From contig JAEWIR010000010.1 of assembly GCA_023386965.1 (NCBI GenBank), positions 11,634-75,633 of the forward strand: a stretch of 64,000 bases of DNA, read 5' to 3'. Below, in pieces: positions 54,326 to 63,432 of the stretch. How positions within the stretch are numbered: position 1 is the first letter of the stretch; the number at the start of each line of letters is the position of its first letter. Source of the DNA: Bacteroidota bacterium. GTDB taxonomy: Bacteria > Bacteroidota > Bacteroidia > Flavobacteriales > Weeksellaceae. The notes beneath the pieces were generated by a model. The model saw only the letters and a program-made list of their open reading frames with translations, did no database searches and had not been told where the DNA came from. The position numbers and the translations under genes were made by a program.

Positions 54326-54892
54326 TTATACGGCATTCAGGTCTTTAGACTGATGCTTGCCTCCCGCGGCCTGTGAATTGAGGTTGGTATCAGCTATTGA
54401 TGACAGCAGGCAATCGGATTTTTTCTCTTCGCCCAGGGTACGCAGAAGCAGGTCCAGTGCCGGCCTTTCATTTAGTACTTTTGCATAGGCGCACAGCGTG
54501 CCGTAGCTGGCGATTTCATAATGTTCCACTTTCTGTGAACTGCCGATGATCGCCGCGTCGCGTACAGGACCCTCCGCAGCACTGGCCACCGTTTCACGGC
54601 CTTCTTCCAGAATTCCTTCTATGGCCGGGCATTTCTTACCTTCTGCTTTCATGTCCATCGAGGCAAACGCTTCTTCCAGACGCACAACCTGCTGCTGGGT
54701 CTGCAAAAGGTGATCTTTAATGGCAGTTTTGAGTTTGTGATCGGACGCCTTCTCATACATTTCGGGAAGTGCTTTTACAAGAGCATTTTCAGCATAATAG
54801 ATGTCTTTCAGACCATCTGTGAAAAGGTCGCGGAGCTGCATAGCATCGGCATTCGCAGACCCGTTTTCTGACTTTGTTTTTTTCTTGTCCAT
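54326..54892 (-). CDS. DUF892 (YciE/YciF) ferritin-like stress protein
   Basis: 188 residues. Starts with a charged tail, then the DUF892 helical bundle: LRDLFTDGLKDIYYAENALV (about 21-40), AIKDHLLQTQQQVVRLEEAF, and VEHYEIASYGTLCAYAKVLN (about 121-140), with Glu and His residues positioned as di-iron ligands. Commonly found beside catalases. Ferritin-like di-iron oxidation inferred. It probably forms an operon with katE. Confidence 0.88.
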   Translation of the reverse strand: MDKKKTKSENGSANADAMQLRDLFTDGLKDIYYAENALVKALPEMYEKASDHKLKTAIKDHLLQTQQQVVRLEEAFASMDMKAEGKKCPAIEGILEEGRETVASAAEGPVRDAAIIGSSQKVEHYEIASYGTLCAYAKVLNERPALDLLLRTLGEEKKSDCLLSSIADTNLNSQAAGGKHQSKDLNAV

Positions 54893-55113
54893 TGATTTAA
54901 TATTTAGTTAATGTTGGTGTTAGAGTTAATGCGAAGCATCAGCCGGATCTCATCAGAAAAGTCCGGTCTCCCTACCGCATCAATTATTAAACCAAACAAC
55001 CTCCCGAAAATCCGGCAAAACACCGTCATAATATAGACACCCGGTAGGTTTCCCGTATCTGATTTCTGCGGAACAATACTTGCAATAGGCAGGTAAACCA
55101 CCATAAAACGGGG

Positions 55114-55626
55114 ATGAAACTAAAAACCAACGTAACATTCAGGCAGTATCTGCAGCTGATGTTTAAACTTACCTATCAGAAAACCATGTTGCGTATTCTG
55201 GTGGGCATTGCCGCAATGCTGTTGCTATGGATCATCCTTTACCACCTCGGGCTCTTTGCACTGCCCCGACCCATCATTTATCAGTACATCACGCTGGGCC
55301 TTATTGCAGTGGTGCAGCCCGTTATTGTTTTCAGCACCGTACACCGCAATTACTACTCCAGCAATCAGCTTAGGGAAACACTGGAAATGGAACTTACCGA
55401 AGACCGTATTAAAATTCACGGCGAGACCTTCTATATGGAAATCCTGTGGAAGCAGATTCACCGCTTCAGTGAACTTACAAGATGGTTTATGATCTATCAG
55501 AATAATCTTTCAGCCATTATCATCCCCAAAAGGAGTCTTACAACCGACCAGATCGATGAACTCCGCATTGTTTTGGCAAAAGCCGAGCAACACTGTACCA
55601 AATGCCGCAGGGAAGTAGCGGTTTGA
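55114..55626 (+). CDS. YcxB-like membrane protein
   Basis: 170 residues with two hydrophobic helices near the N-terminus (about 28-48 and 56-76), then a soluble beta-rich YcxB-like C-terminal domain (ETLEMELTEDRIKIHGETFY, IYQNNLSAIIIPKRSLTTDQ). Topology and the tail motif PKRSL support the YcxB family. No known function; 220 bp upstream region holds no gene. Confidence 0.6.
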   Translation: MKLKTNVTFRQYLQLMFKLTYQKTMLRILVGIAAMLLLWIILYHLGLFALPRPIIYQYITLGLIAVVQPVIVFSTVHRNYYSSNQLRETLEMELTEDRIKIHGETFYMEILWKQIHRFSELTRWFMIYQNNLSAIIIPKRSLTTDQIDELRIVLAKAEQHCTKCRREVAV

Positions 55627-55691
55627 ACTCAACATTAAACCGGGAAAACAGTAGGTTAATGCTGAAGGAATTCCTGATTAAAATATCCGCA

Positions 55692-55737
55692 ATGTAACAA
55701 GAGTTACATACAGAACCCCCGAATTGTAGTATTATTG
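55692..55737 (+). promoter_or_regulatory. Candidate Crp/Fnr-type operator with -7-like box
   Basis: ATGTAAC-AAGA-GTTACAT (55692-55709), a dyad with perfect 7-bp arms, and TATTATTG (one mismatch from TAnnTTTG) at 55730-55737. Centre-to-end spacing is 36.5 bp, exactly as at 20847-20890. Predicted start about 55744. Confidence 0.55.
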
Positions 55738-55800
55738 CGCAATGACCTTTCGCTTGTGCAGTTTCAGATCTTTCTTCAGCATCGTACTTGTACTGATGCC

Positions 55801-55983
55801 ATGTGCCGGATGAAAAATGCGCGCAATGTGAAGATTGAGTCCTTTACGTTTCATGATGCCGTGGAGGAATATCTGAAAGTTCACGGCACGGTGACCCCAA
55901 AACTGGACGGACGTTCTGTGGCCACGGATCTTGGTACACAGTCCTTTTCCGAAATTAAGGATGTAGGTTACAGTTTCAGATAA
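55801..55983 (+). CDS. Small unknown protein downstream of the GTAAC dyad
   Basis: About 60 residues. If transcription starts near 55744, the first usable in-frame ATGs are 55801 and 55810 (MKNARNVKIESFTFHDAVEE). The frame continues upstream to a TTG at 55735, and a different frame from ATG 55742 encodes a signal-like MTFRLCSFRSFFSIVLVL that stops at 55813; these may be traces of a frameshifted secreted protein. I recognise no family (later VHGTVTPKLDGRSVATDLG). It ends just before a bidirectional terminator. Confidence 0.35.
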   Translation: MCRMKNARNVKIESFTFHDAVEEYLKVHGTVTPKLDGRSVATDLGTQSFSEIKDVGYSFR

Positions 55984-56004
55984 CAGTACCGCTTTTTACA
56001 ATGC

Positions 56005-56042
56005 AAAAAAGGCTGTCTCACCGGTGTGAAGACAGCCTTTTC
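56005..56042. terminator. Bidirectional terminator
   Basis: Stem AAAAGGCTGTCT/AGACAGCCTTTT around a loop containing CACCGGTG; serves the small plus-strand gene and the minus-strand PLP lyase gene. Confidence 0.88.
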
Positions 56043-56079
56043 TGTATGCTTAATCGCGTTGTGCCCGGCGCAACAGGTA

Positions 56080-57297
56080 TTAACTGGTTACCGCCTGCAG
56101 TACGCCGGTCTTTTCCATACACCCGCGCATCTTAAGGTAGGTTCGCTCTATATCCTGATCCAAACCAATGGAAAAACGGATGAGTCCCGGCGAGAGTCCC
56201 ATTTCTTTCTGCTCATCGGCAGGGATTTCGGATGAAGTTGAGGTGCCGGAAGCACAGAAAAGCGTTTTGTAAAAGCCCAGACTAACAGCCAGATAACCGA
56301 TATTTTCCGCCTGCATCGCCTCCATCAGCTCATTGGCTTTCTCAACAGTCTGCACATCAAGCGCAATCAGTCCTCCGTAACCAAATTCGGCATTCATCAT
56401 TTCCGAAAACAGCGAATGCTGCGGATGACTTTCGAGGCCCGGATATTTTACTTTCAAGCCGTCCTCCTGCCATCTTTCGGCCAGGTATTGCGCATTCTCA
56501 CTGTGCTTTTTCATCCTTAAGTGCAGGGTGCGGAGGTTTTTCAGGATGCTCGCTGCACGCAAACTGTCCATGGTGGGCCCCAAAAGCATGCAGGCACCAC
56601 TGTTTACATCCTTCAGACTGTTGATGAAATCCGCGGTACCACAAATCACTCCACCTACGGCGTCGCTGCTTCCGTTGATGAATTTTGTGAGACTGTGAAT
56701 GGTCACATCGGCACCCAACCTGGTTGGAGCAACCATCAGCGGCGAAAAGGTATTATCGACCACCAGCTGTAAATTATGTTTTTTGGCCAGCTCAGAAAGG
56801 GCGGCGAGGTCTGCTACTTCAAGAAGAGGGTTACTTACCGTTTCACAGTAAATCATACGTGTGTTTTCGGTAATGGCGGCTTCTACGGCGGCTAGGTCCG
56901 TGATATTCACAAAGGAAGTACCGATTTTCAGGCCGGGCAGAAAATTTTTCATGAAGGCATATGTTCCACCGTATATAGTTCGGCTGGAAACAATATGATC
57001 GCCCGACTTACAGATCTGAAGCAGTACTGAAGTGATGGCACCCATTCCTGAAGCGGTTACATTGGCACTTTCCGTTCCCTCCATCTGAGCCAGGGCCTCA
57101 GACAGGTACAGATTGCTGGGTGAGGTATGCCTGGAGTAAAGATAACATCCTTCGGTCTGACCTTCAAAGGTGTCGGACATTGCTTTGGCGGTTAGGAAGG
57201 TATACGTGGAACTGTCTGAAATTGACGGATTAACACCACCAAATTCACCAAAAAACTGCAGGTCCTGAATTTTGTTTGCTGCACTGAATTCTTTCAT
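56080..57297 (-). CDS. Cys/Met-metabolism PLP enzyme (methionine gamma-lyase or cystathionine lyase-like)
   Basis: 405 residues, fold type I of the Cys/Met metabolism family: YSRHTSPSNLYLSEALAQ (about 54-71), SSRTIYGGTYAFMKNF (phosphate/aromatic contacts), CETVSNPLLEVADL and the PLP lysine in VTIHSLTKFINGSSDAVGG (about 198-216, Lys about 205). It cleaves or forms C-S bonds; gamma-lyase and beta-lyase activity cannot be told apart by eye. Divergent from an Lrp-family regulator gene 150 bp away, the usual pairing for local control of such lyases. Confidence 0.88.
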   Translation of the reverse strand: MKEFSAANKIQDLQFFGEFGGVNPSISDSSTYTFLTAKAMSDTFEGQTEGCYLYSRHTSPSNLYLSEALAQMEGTESANVTASGMGAITSVLLQICKSGDHIVSSRTIYGGTYAFMKNFLPGLKIGTSFVNITDLAAVEAAITENTRMIYCETVSNPLLEVADLAALSELAKKHNLQLVVDNTFSPLMVAPTRLGADVTIHSLTKFINGSSDAVGGVICGTADFINSLKDVNSGACMLLGPTMDSLRAASILKNLRTLHLRMKKHSENAQYLAERWQEDGLKVKYPGLESHPQHSLFSEMMNAEFGYGGLIALDVQTVEKANELMEAMQAENIGYLAVSLGFYKTLFCASGTSTSSEIPADEQKEMGLSPGLIRFSIGLDQDIERTYLKMRGCMEKTGVLQAVTS

Positions 57298-57404
57298 ATC
57301 TTTTTATTTTCCATAAAATTGCTGATAACCCTGCAAATAAACAATCAAAGCTTTTAAATTCAGAAAAAAGCCACCGGATACCTCCGGCTTATAGATTTAT
57401 ATTC

Positions 57405-57412
57405 TATATTTG
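57405..57412 (+). promoter_or_regulatory. -7 promoter element of the Lrp-family gene
   Basis: TATATTTG matches TAnnTTTG, 36 bp before the ATG, in the divergent region shared with the PLP lyase gene. Confidence 0.5.
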
Positions 57413-57447
57413 AAAAAGATAAAGTAGCAAATCCAAAATATTTTCTG

Positions 57448-57909
57448 ATGAATCTGGACGCGAAAGACCGGCAACTCCTGAATTTACTGCAGGAAAATTC
57501 CAAAAGAACCACAAAAAGTCTGGCAGCCGAACTGAACCTGTCCGTAACTGCTGTTTTTGAGCGTATTAAGAAGCTGGAAAAACAGCAGGTCATTGCCAGC
57601 TATGTAGCCATGGTGAACCGCCAGAAGGTAGACCGTGACTTTTTGGTCATCTGTCACGTAAAACTCGTTCAGCACAGCAAGGAATACATCACCCAGTTCG
57701 AGCGCGACATCAGCAAATTCCCGGAAGTTCTGGAATGTTTTCATGTGAGCGGCGATTACGACTACATCCTCAAAATCATAGTGAAAGACATTGCAGAATA
57801 CCGCGATTTTATGGTTACCAAACTCACCAACCTGCAGCATATAGCCAGTACGCAGAGTGCATTCATGATCAAGGAAGTGAAAAGCACCACAACTGTCGGT
57901 CTGGAATAA
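57448..57909 (+). CDS. Lrp/AsnC-family transcriptional regulator
   Basis: 153 residues. N-terminal HTH DRQLLNLLQENSKRTTKSLA with AAELNLSVTAVFERIKKLEK as recognition region, then a RAM (regulation of amino-acid metabolism) domain: YDYILKIIVKDIAEYRDFM. It probably senses an amino acid such as methionine or cysteine and controls the divergent PLP lyase gene. Confidence 0.9.
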   Translation: MNLDAKDRQLLNLLQENSKRTTKSLAAELNLSVTAVFERIKKLEKQQVIASYVAMVNRQKVDRDFLVICHVKLVQHSKEYITQFERDISKFPEVLECFHVSGDYDYILKIIVKDIAEYRDFMVTKLTNLQHIASTQSAFMIKEVKSTTTVGLE

Positions 57910-57988
57910 GGGATGCCTACCTGCGCATTTTATAGCGGCGACCCAATTAGAACTCTTACTTTTACAGGCTGAATAACATTGCCATCCA

Positions 57989-58729
57989 TTGAAAAGATTT
58001 TTATCCTCTAAGCTCTTCATCAACAGCACTCCCACCAGAGGTAACATGGCCCTGGCCGGATGGCTGTTCCTGATTCTTACCCCTTTGGTCCTTTGGCTGG
58101 ATTCTGATTTTTTTCTGAATGATTACGGCTTTAACGGCCGCTGGTTGGCAAATGCACTTAGTGTAGCCTATTTCCTGTGGCTGTTCCATGTATCCGATTC
58201 CGAACTCCGTAAACTGATGTTTACTATGGTCATCATTTCCTATATCGGTGAACTTATTTTCTGCACCCTGCTCGGAATGTACCATTACCGCACGGTGAAC
58301 ATCCCGCTCTACGTGCCGCTGGGACATGCCATTGTGTACGCATCGGGCTATATTTACGCCAATACGGTTTGGGCGGTAAGTAATAAATCCGTGCTAAAGA
58401 TAGCATTCCCGGCCTTATTTATACTGATATTTCTGATTCCTGTACTTTTTTTCAATGATATATTCACACTGATCTTCAGTGTATTCTTCTTTGCCATTCT
58501 GCGCAGAAAGAAAGGCGATCCGCTTTACTATTTTATTGCATTGTGCGTTATTTACATTGAACTTCTGGGCACTGGGTTCAACTGCTGGAAATGGGTACCT
58601 GAAACCTTTGGAATCATCCCTGCTGCCAATCCTCCTATGGGTGCCGTGTTCTTTTATGCGGGTGGCGATGTAATTATCGCTAAACTGGTGAGTATTTGGG
58701 GAAACAGAAAAAGAAGCCCGCTTACATAA
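57989..58729 (+). CDS. Polytopic membrane protein of unknown function
   Basis: 246 residues if the TTG at 57989 is used; ATG 58046 (preceded by AGAGGTAAC, a Shine-Dalgarno-like stretch) would give 227. About seven hydrophobic helices; later motif ELLGTGFNCWKWVPETFGII. The overall layout is that of a small integral membrane protein, possibly carotenoid-enzyme related, but I see no motif that decides. No operon partners. Confidence 0.45.
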   Translation: MKRFLSSKLFINSTPTRGNMALAGWLFLILTPLVLWLDSDFFLNDYGFNGRWLANALSVAYFLWLFHVSDSELRKLMFTMVIISYIGELIFCTLLGMYHYRTVNIPLYVPLGHAIVYASGYIYANTVWAVSNKSVLKIAFPALFILIFLIPVLFFNDIFTLIFSVFFFAILRRKKGDPLYYFIALCVIYIELLGTGFNCWKWVPETFGIIPAANPPMGAVFFYAGGDVIIAKLVSIWGNRKRSPLT

Positions 58730-58838
58730 ATCACTGATTAATTTCACGGGAAAGCGATTTCTCATCCTTGAGCTAAAAACGGTCTCCTTTGTAGGTTTTA
58801 GCCGCTGAATCTTCCCATCAGATTCCCTCTTTTTTCTT

Positions 58839-58846
58839 TAGATTTG
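58839..58846 (+). promoter_or_regulatory. -7 promoter element of the YdeI-like gene
   Basis: TAGATTTG matches TAnnTTTG, so the start codon cannot lie at 58844; ATG 58862 follows 15 bp downstream. Confidence 0.5.
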
Positions 58847-58861
58847 CCTGAAATCAGGCAA

Positions 58862-59419
58862 ATGGAACCCATATTCTTTGAAACCCCGGCTCTTTTCCGC
58901 GAGTGGCTGGCTAAAAACCACGCTGCAGCAAAGGAACTCCTTGTTGGATTCTACAAAGTGGACAGCGGCAAACAGTCCATGACCTGGTCCGAATCGGTGG
59001 ATCAGGCGCTCTGCTTTGGCTGGATAGATGGTATCCGCAAGTCGCTGGATACTGAAAGCTATACGATACGCTTTACTCCAAGGCGCCCCAACAGTATCTG
59101 GAGTGCCATTAATGTGAAAAAAGTAGAAGAACTGAGTGCAGCAGGGTTGATGGAGCCTGCAGGATTGGAAGCCTTCAGCAAAAGGACCGCGGATCGCTCG
59201 GGGATCTATTCGCATGAAAAACCTGCAGAACAGCTTTCACCTCAATTTGAAAAAGCATTCACCAACCATCCTCCTGCCTGGGAATTTTTCTGTAAACAGC
59301 CACCCTCTTACCGTAAAGTCATCATTCACTGGATCATGTCGGCCAAGCGGGAAAGTACCCGCCACGACCGGCTGAAAAAAGTAGTAGAGAGCAGTTTAAA
59401 GCAGCAAAGGCTGCAGTAG
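58862..59419 (+). CDS. YdeI/OmpD-associated family protein
   Basis: 185 residues from ATG 58862. Family motif ELLVGFYKVDSGKQSMTWSE and DQALCFGWIDGIRKSLDTES (about 46-65), followed by RFTPRRPNSIWSAINVKKVE, then a helical tail. YdeI proteins are cytoplasmic and linked by name only to bacteriocin or OmpD effects; activity is unknown. Confidence 0.85.
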   Translation: MEPIFFETPALFREWLAKNHAAAKELLVGFYKVDSGKQSMTWSESVDQALCFGWIDGIRKSLDTESYTIRFTPRRPNSIWSAINVKKVEELSAAGLMEPAGLEAFSKRTADRSGIYSHEKPAEQLSPQFEKAFTNHPPAWEFFCKQPPSYRKVIIHWIMSAKRESTRHDRLKKVVESSLKQQRLQ

Positions 59420-59514
59420 GTTCGTTACTTATTGAGAAGGCATTCATTATCCTTAAGGATGCTGATAACTATTGCCCGAATTTTGATAAGTATCATAACT
59501 CCAGCCTGCTACCC

Positions 59515-60834
59515 ATGAACCAAATACCACCGCATCATTATCAGCCAAAAAAGTACGTCCGCATCAACAATCCGGACTGGGTGAAAAGTGCCACGCTCTA
59601 CCAGATAAATACCAGGCAGTTTTCTGCTGAAGGAACTTTTAGAGAAGTAGAGAAACAGTTGCCGCGACTGAAGGAATTAGGGATTGATATTATTTGGCTG
59701 ATGCCCATACACCCCATAGGAGAAAGGAACAGAAAAGCCAGTTTGGGCAGTCCCTATTCAGTAAAGGATTTTACAGGAATTAATCCTGAGTTCGGAACCG
59801 AAGCGGATTTCCGCAAACTGGTTCAGGCCATTCATGATCTGGGCATGTATGTGATTCTGGATTGGGTAGCCAATCACAGCAGCCTGGACAATAATCTCGT
59901 GACCGAACACCCGGAGTTCTACAGAAAGTCATTGGACGGGAGCTTCCGGTCGACGCCCTGGCGCGATTATGATGATATTATTGAATTGGACTACAGCCAG
60001 CCTGAACTTCGCAAATACATGACCGAAGCGATGAAATACTGGGTCAGTGAATTTGATGTTGACGGATTCCGCTGCGATGTGGCTTCTTTTGTACCCATTG
60101 ATTTCTGGGAAAATGTTCGCTCAGAACTTGAAAGCATTAAACCTGTTTTCATGCTGGCTGAGGCCGAGGACCGCGACCTTCACCGCAAAGCTTTTGATGC
60201 CACCTACAACTGGACATTATGGAACCACCTGCATGCCATTGCTCAGGGGCGCAGTAATGCCGGGACCCTGGCCGAAGCTTATCTGGCAGAGCATGTCGCC
60301 ATTTTTCCAAAAGAAGGCATCAGGCTGAACTTCATCGACAATCATGACAAAAATGCGTGGGAAGATAATCCGGTCAGCAATTTCGGTGATGCTCTGGAGG
60401 CAGCCACGGTCTTTACGGTACTGATGGACGGAATGCCGCTCATCTACAACGGTCAGGAAGCCGGACTGGACCGCTCGCTCAAATTTTTTGACCGCGACCC
60501 CATTGAGTGGAAACCACACCACAACGCCGGTTTGTACAGAACCCTCTTCGGTCTGAAACATCAAAACCGGGCGCTTTGGAACGGCAGATACGGCGGTGAA
60601 ATGGAGAGGGTGACCAATGACTGCATGGAACACACCATTTCCTTCGTTCGGGAGAAAGAGGGCGACAAAGTACTCGCGGTGTTCAATCTAAGCCCCCATA
60701 AATTGAAGCTCACGCTGAATACTGCCGCCCACGCGGGCACCTACACCGAACTTTTCAGCGGTTCAGACCGGATCCTGCCTGCCGGCTGGCAAATTGAACT
60801 CGAGCCCTGGGGATATTTGGTGCTGTACAGATGA
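59515..60834 (+). CDS. Cytoplasmic GH13 alpha-amylase-family enzyme
   Basis: 439 residues, no signal peptide. All GH13 conserved regions are visible: region I DWVANHSS (about 121-128), region II GFRCDVASF (nucleophile Asp, about 185), region III MLAEAEDRD (acid/base Glu), region IV FIDNHDKN (about 275-282). It hydrolyses or transfers alpha-glucosidic bonds on glycogen or maltooligosaccharides. Upstream there is a 12-bp palindrome ATCCTTAAGGAT at 59449-59460 of unknown use. Confidence 0.9.
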   Translation: MNQIPPHHYQPKKYVRINNPDWVKSATLYQINTRQFSAEGTFREVEKQLPRLKELGIDIIWLMPIHPIGERNRKASLGSPYSVKDFTGINPEFGTEADFRKLVQAIHDLGMYVILDWVANHSSLDNNLVTEHPEFYRKSLDGSFRSTPWRDYDDIIELDYSQPELRKYMTEAMKYWVSEFDVDGFRCDVASFVPIDFWENVRSELESIKPVFMLAEAEDRDLHRKAFDATYNWTLWNHLHAIAQGRSNAGTLAEAYLAEHVAIFPKEGIRLNFIDNHDKNAWEDNPVSNFGDALEAATVFTVLMDGMPLIYNGQEAGLDRSLKFFDRDPIEWKPHHNAGLYRTLFGLKHQNRALWNGRYGGEMERVTNDCMEHTISFVREKEGDKVLAVFNLSPHKLKLTLNTAAHAGTYTELFSGSDRILPAGWQIELEPWGYLVLYR

Positions 60835-60885
60835 CAAGCTGGTGAGTTACTTTGACAGTACGAAAATACGGTTAGCAGGCAAAAT

Positions 60886-60918
60886 AAAATCCGTCCCAAC
60901 GAGAACTTTGAGACGGAT
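60886..60918 (-). terminator. Terminator of the T9SS type A gene
   Basis: Minus-strand stem ATCCGTC/GACGGAT with inner CAA/TTG pairing, followed by TTTTATTTT. Confidence 0.7.
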
Positions 60919-60931
60919 ACATCTAAGAAGT

Positions 60932-63427
60932 TTAGTGTTTAATTAATCTGCCTGAACTTTTTTGTTCACCACTGTCGCTGTGAAGCTGATACAGATACAC
61001 ACCCGCAGGCAAATACTGTTTTTCAATGAGGTTACGTCCTTTAATCAGCCGCTCTGCCGCAACCAGTTTACCCGACTGGTCATAAAGGTAAAAGATGCCT
61101 CCATTCTCTGCAACGACCGTAATTGCCTCCCGGAATGGATTTGGATAAACCGCCACGTTTCGCACGGTGGCTTCAGATGTTCCGAGGGTGGTCAGGTTCA
61201 TAACCCCGAACGGGGAGAAACTTGTAATACCTGTAGCCTGAATCACATAAGGATTGCTTCCGGAAACTACCCCCGAACTTTCAGGTGTCCAGACACCATT
61301 GATCAGGTGGCCTACCTGGGCTGTGTTTCGATTAAACGCTGTATTTTCCTGAGTCTGATTCCAGCCCAGCGCAAGTGTAACGTTACTGCCGCCCGCAGTA
61401 CCCTCACTGATATCCCAAGTGGTATTCACAGCACCGCCGGGCGCGTTGGAAATTCCTTCAGACACTTTTGCAGAGAAAGTATCGCTAGCTCCTGTGTTGG
61501 CAATCGTTATGGGATTGTAATTGAGTACCGTACCAATGGGCAAAGTAACCGGGCCGCGTGCAGCATTGAGGTTCTGAACATTCACCGCACCTGTACCGTT
61601 GGTTGTGATGTAATTGGAGGCACTGCCGTTCATAACCTGGGCTGCCGATCCCAAAGTAAGTGAATTTGCGTTCAGGGTAATTTTTGCTCCCATATTCAGT
61701 GTGCCCCCAATAGTGAGATTACCCGAGGCCAGGCTCAAAGCAGAGTTAAGGTTCAGATTACCGGCAAATGCCGGAATATCCACCGTCACAGTAAAGCCGG
61801 AGACCACATTTACCGGATCGGTAAAACCGGGGAGTGCACCCGCATTCCAGTTGGCAGGATTACCCCAGCTGCTGTTCACCGAATTGTTAAAGGTATAGTC
61901 TCCTTTAAATTTAAAAAGATTCTGTGGGCTTTCGGTCACAAAATACAGGCTGTCCCCCAGAGTGAAAAAATTTTTTGGCTTTGATGAACTGGACACTGTA
62001 TAACCTGAAACGGTTACAGATCCCGGATTCACATCCAATACACGTACGGTATTGGAAGCAGTGCCGTCAGCACGCCAAACCTCCATATTATCAGCTACGG
62101 TGTTGGAAAAATACGGAACCATTTGGTCAAAATCTTTGAAATAAACAGCGCCCTGATACAGCCCTATACTTGGATGGTTGGTATTCTTTACCGACACAGG
62201 ATAGGTGCCCGCCGCTGTCCCGTCTGAATGTACCAGTCTGTACGTGCTGGGTGACTGAATAAACTCCTCAAAAAAAACTTTTCCGGCAGAAACTACGATA
62301 TCATCTACCAAATAGGTTGTTGCATCGCGAATCTTTTTGGTATTAGCCGTCGTAAGGTCTGTGACCCAAAGTTCGTTTTGCTCATTGACAGCCGGATTCT
62401 GCTTCAGCATAAAATAGAATTTTTCACCATCATTCACAAAATCCAGTACATTTCCGTAATATGGTTTTTTTGAGTCGAATCCGTTTACTGTTTCATAAAA
62501 GAGCTGCGTACCGGCCGCAGTACCGTCTGATTTCCAGATTTCATAGTTCTGCTCGTTCCAGGAAGGTCCCGCGTTATCGGTGGCCCAGAATAGAAATGTT
62601 CCGTTCAGCGGTTTGCTGAAGTGCGAGCCCACAAACCAGTTTACGGCAGCACCATTTACCTTCACAGTGCCGGCTGTAGTTCCGTTGGTCTTATAGATAT
62701 AGCCCCCTGAATCAACAGATAACTGACCTCGCCCACCGAAGTAATATTCTCCGTTCAGCTGAGTTCCGCCTACTCCTCCTCCATATATCTTTTCACCGGT
62801 CGACGTGAGCAGCGGCTGTGTTCCCGCAACCGTACCGTCGGTCACCCATGCGATCTGATTTGCGTAAGTAACCGAAGTTGCTGCAGGGTCGTAAGCCATA
62901 AAGATGAGTTTGTTCCCCGCAAAATTGTCGTTCAGTTCATTAATATTGCCGTTTCTGCCAAAAAGAGCAATAGGACTCACTGCACTGTAATTAACAACGG
63001 GCGTGGTCTTGTTCAGCAGTTTAATGGTCCCTGCAGGCGTACCGTCGGTCACCCACAATTCAGTGGTCATCTCGGTAGGCACCCCACCCGTGGAAGGATT
63101 TAGATGCTGGGAGCGGAGAAAATAAAGGCGGTCCGTGGTTTGGTTAAAGGAACCCGTAGTACTCCAATTACCGCTGCCGCTTGTGTAAATGGGACCGAGG
63201 TCCTTTACCAGATGCGTACCCGCTGATGAACCGTCGGTTACGTAGAGTTTGCACTCTTGCGGAGTTGAAGGATTACTAATATAGTACATCTTACCATTGA
63301 AGATTTGAGGGCGGTCAATATCCTCGTAATCCGGAACTTCGGAATTGCTAAGTGCTTTCACAAGCGTAAGTTGGGCATTGGCCTCTACACCGGCCACAAG
63401 TGCCAGGAAAAGAATGAAGGTTTTCAT
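60932..63427 (-). CDS. Large secreted T9SS type A protein with TDGTxAGT repeats
   Basis: 831 residues. Signal peptide MKTFILFLALVAGVEANAQ. About eight repeats of a WVTDGTPAGT-type strand (for example ELWVTDGTPAGTIKL, IAWVTDGTVAGTQPL, EIWKSDGTAAGTQLF) build a beta-propeller- or ELWxxDGT-like domain (about 40-510). A middle Asn/Gly-rich beta-helix-like region (about 540-640), a conserved module at about 645-745, and a C-terminal T9SS type A sorting domain (VYPNPFREAITVV ... GVYLYQLHSDSGEQ) follow. Exported by T9SS and attached or released at the surface; ligand unknown. Confidence 0.85.
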   Translation of the reverse strand: MKTFILFLALVAGVEANAQLTLVKALSNSEVPDYEDIDRPQIFNGKMYYISNPSTPQECKLYVTDGSSAGTHLVKDLGPIYTSGSGNWSTTGSFNQTTDRLYFLRSQHLNPSTGGVPTEMTTELWVTDGTPAGTIKLLNKTTPVVNYSAVSPIALFGRNGNINELNDNFAGNKLIFMAYDPAATSVTYANQIAWVTDGTVAGTQPLLTSTGEKIYGGGVGGTQLNGEYYFGGRGQLSVDSGGYIYKTNGTTAGTVKVNGAAVNWFVGSHFSKPLNGTFLFWATDNAGPSWNEQNYEIWKSDGTAAGTQLFYETVNGFDSKKPYYGNVLDFVNDGEKFYFMLKQNPAVNEQNELWVTDLTTANTKKIRDATTYLVDDIVVSAGKVFFEEFIQSPSTYRLVHSDGTAAGTYPVSVKNTNHPSIGLYQGAVYFKDFDQMVPYFSNTVADNMEVWRADGTASNTVRVLDVNPGSVTVSGYTVSSSSKPKNFFTLGDSLYFVTESPQNLFKFKGDYTFNNSVNSSWGNPANWNAGALPGFTDPVNVVSGFTVTVDIPAFAGNLNLNSALSLASGNLTIGGTLNMGAKITLNANSLTLGSAAQVMNGSASNYITTNGTGAVNVQNLNAARGPVTLPIGTVLNYNPITIANTGASDTFSAKVSEGISNAPGGAVNTTWDISEGTAGGSNVTLALGWNQTQENTAFNRNTAQVGHLINGVWTPESSGVVSGSNPYVIQATGITSFSPFGVMNLTTLGTSEATVRNVAVYPNPFREAITVVAENGGIFYLYDQSGKLVAAERLIKGRNLIEKQYLPAGVYLYQLHSDSGEQKSSGRLIKH
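61197..61499. repeat. Direct repeat, copy 1 (2501 bp from copy 2)
   Basis: This 303-bp stretch of the T9SS gene matches 63698-64000 almost base for base, encoding the module before the sorting domain. Differences are scattered substitutions. Both copies run in the same direction, so recombination between them could delete the 2.5 kb between. Confidence 0.85.
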
Positions 63428-63432
63428 AGCAA

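Noticed and set aside
59449..59460. ATCCTTAAGGAT palindrome as a regulator site for the GH13 gene
   Set aside because: Single 12-bp palindrome with no regulator gene nearby and no matching -7 spacing; noted in the gene entry only.
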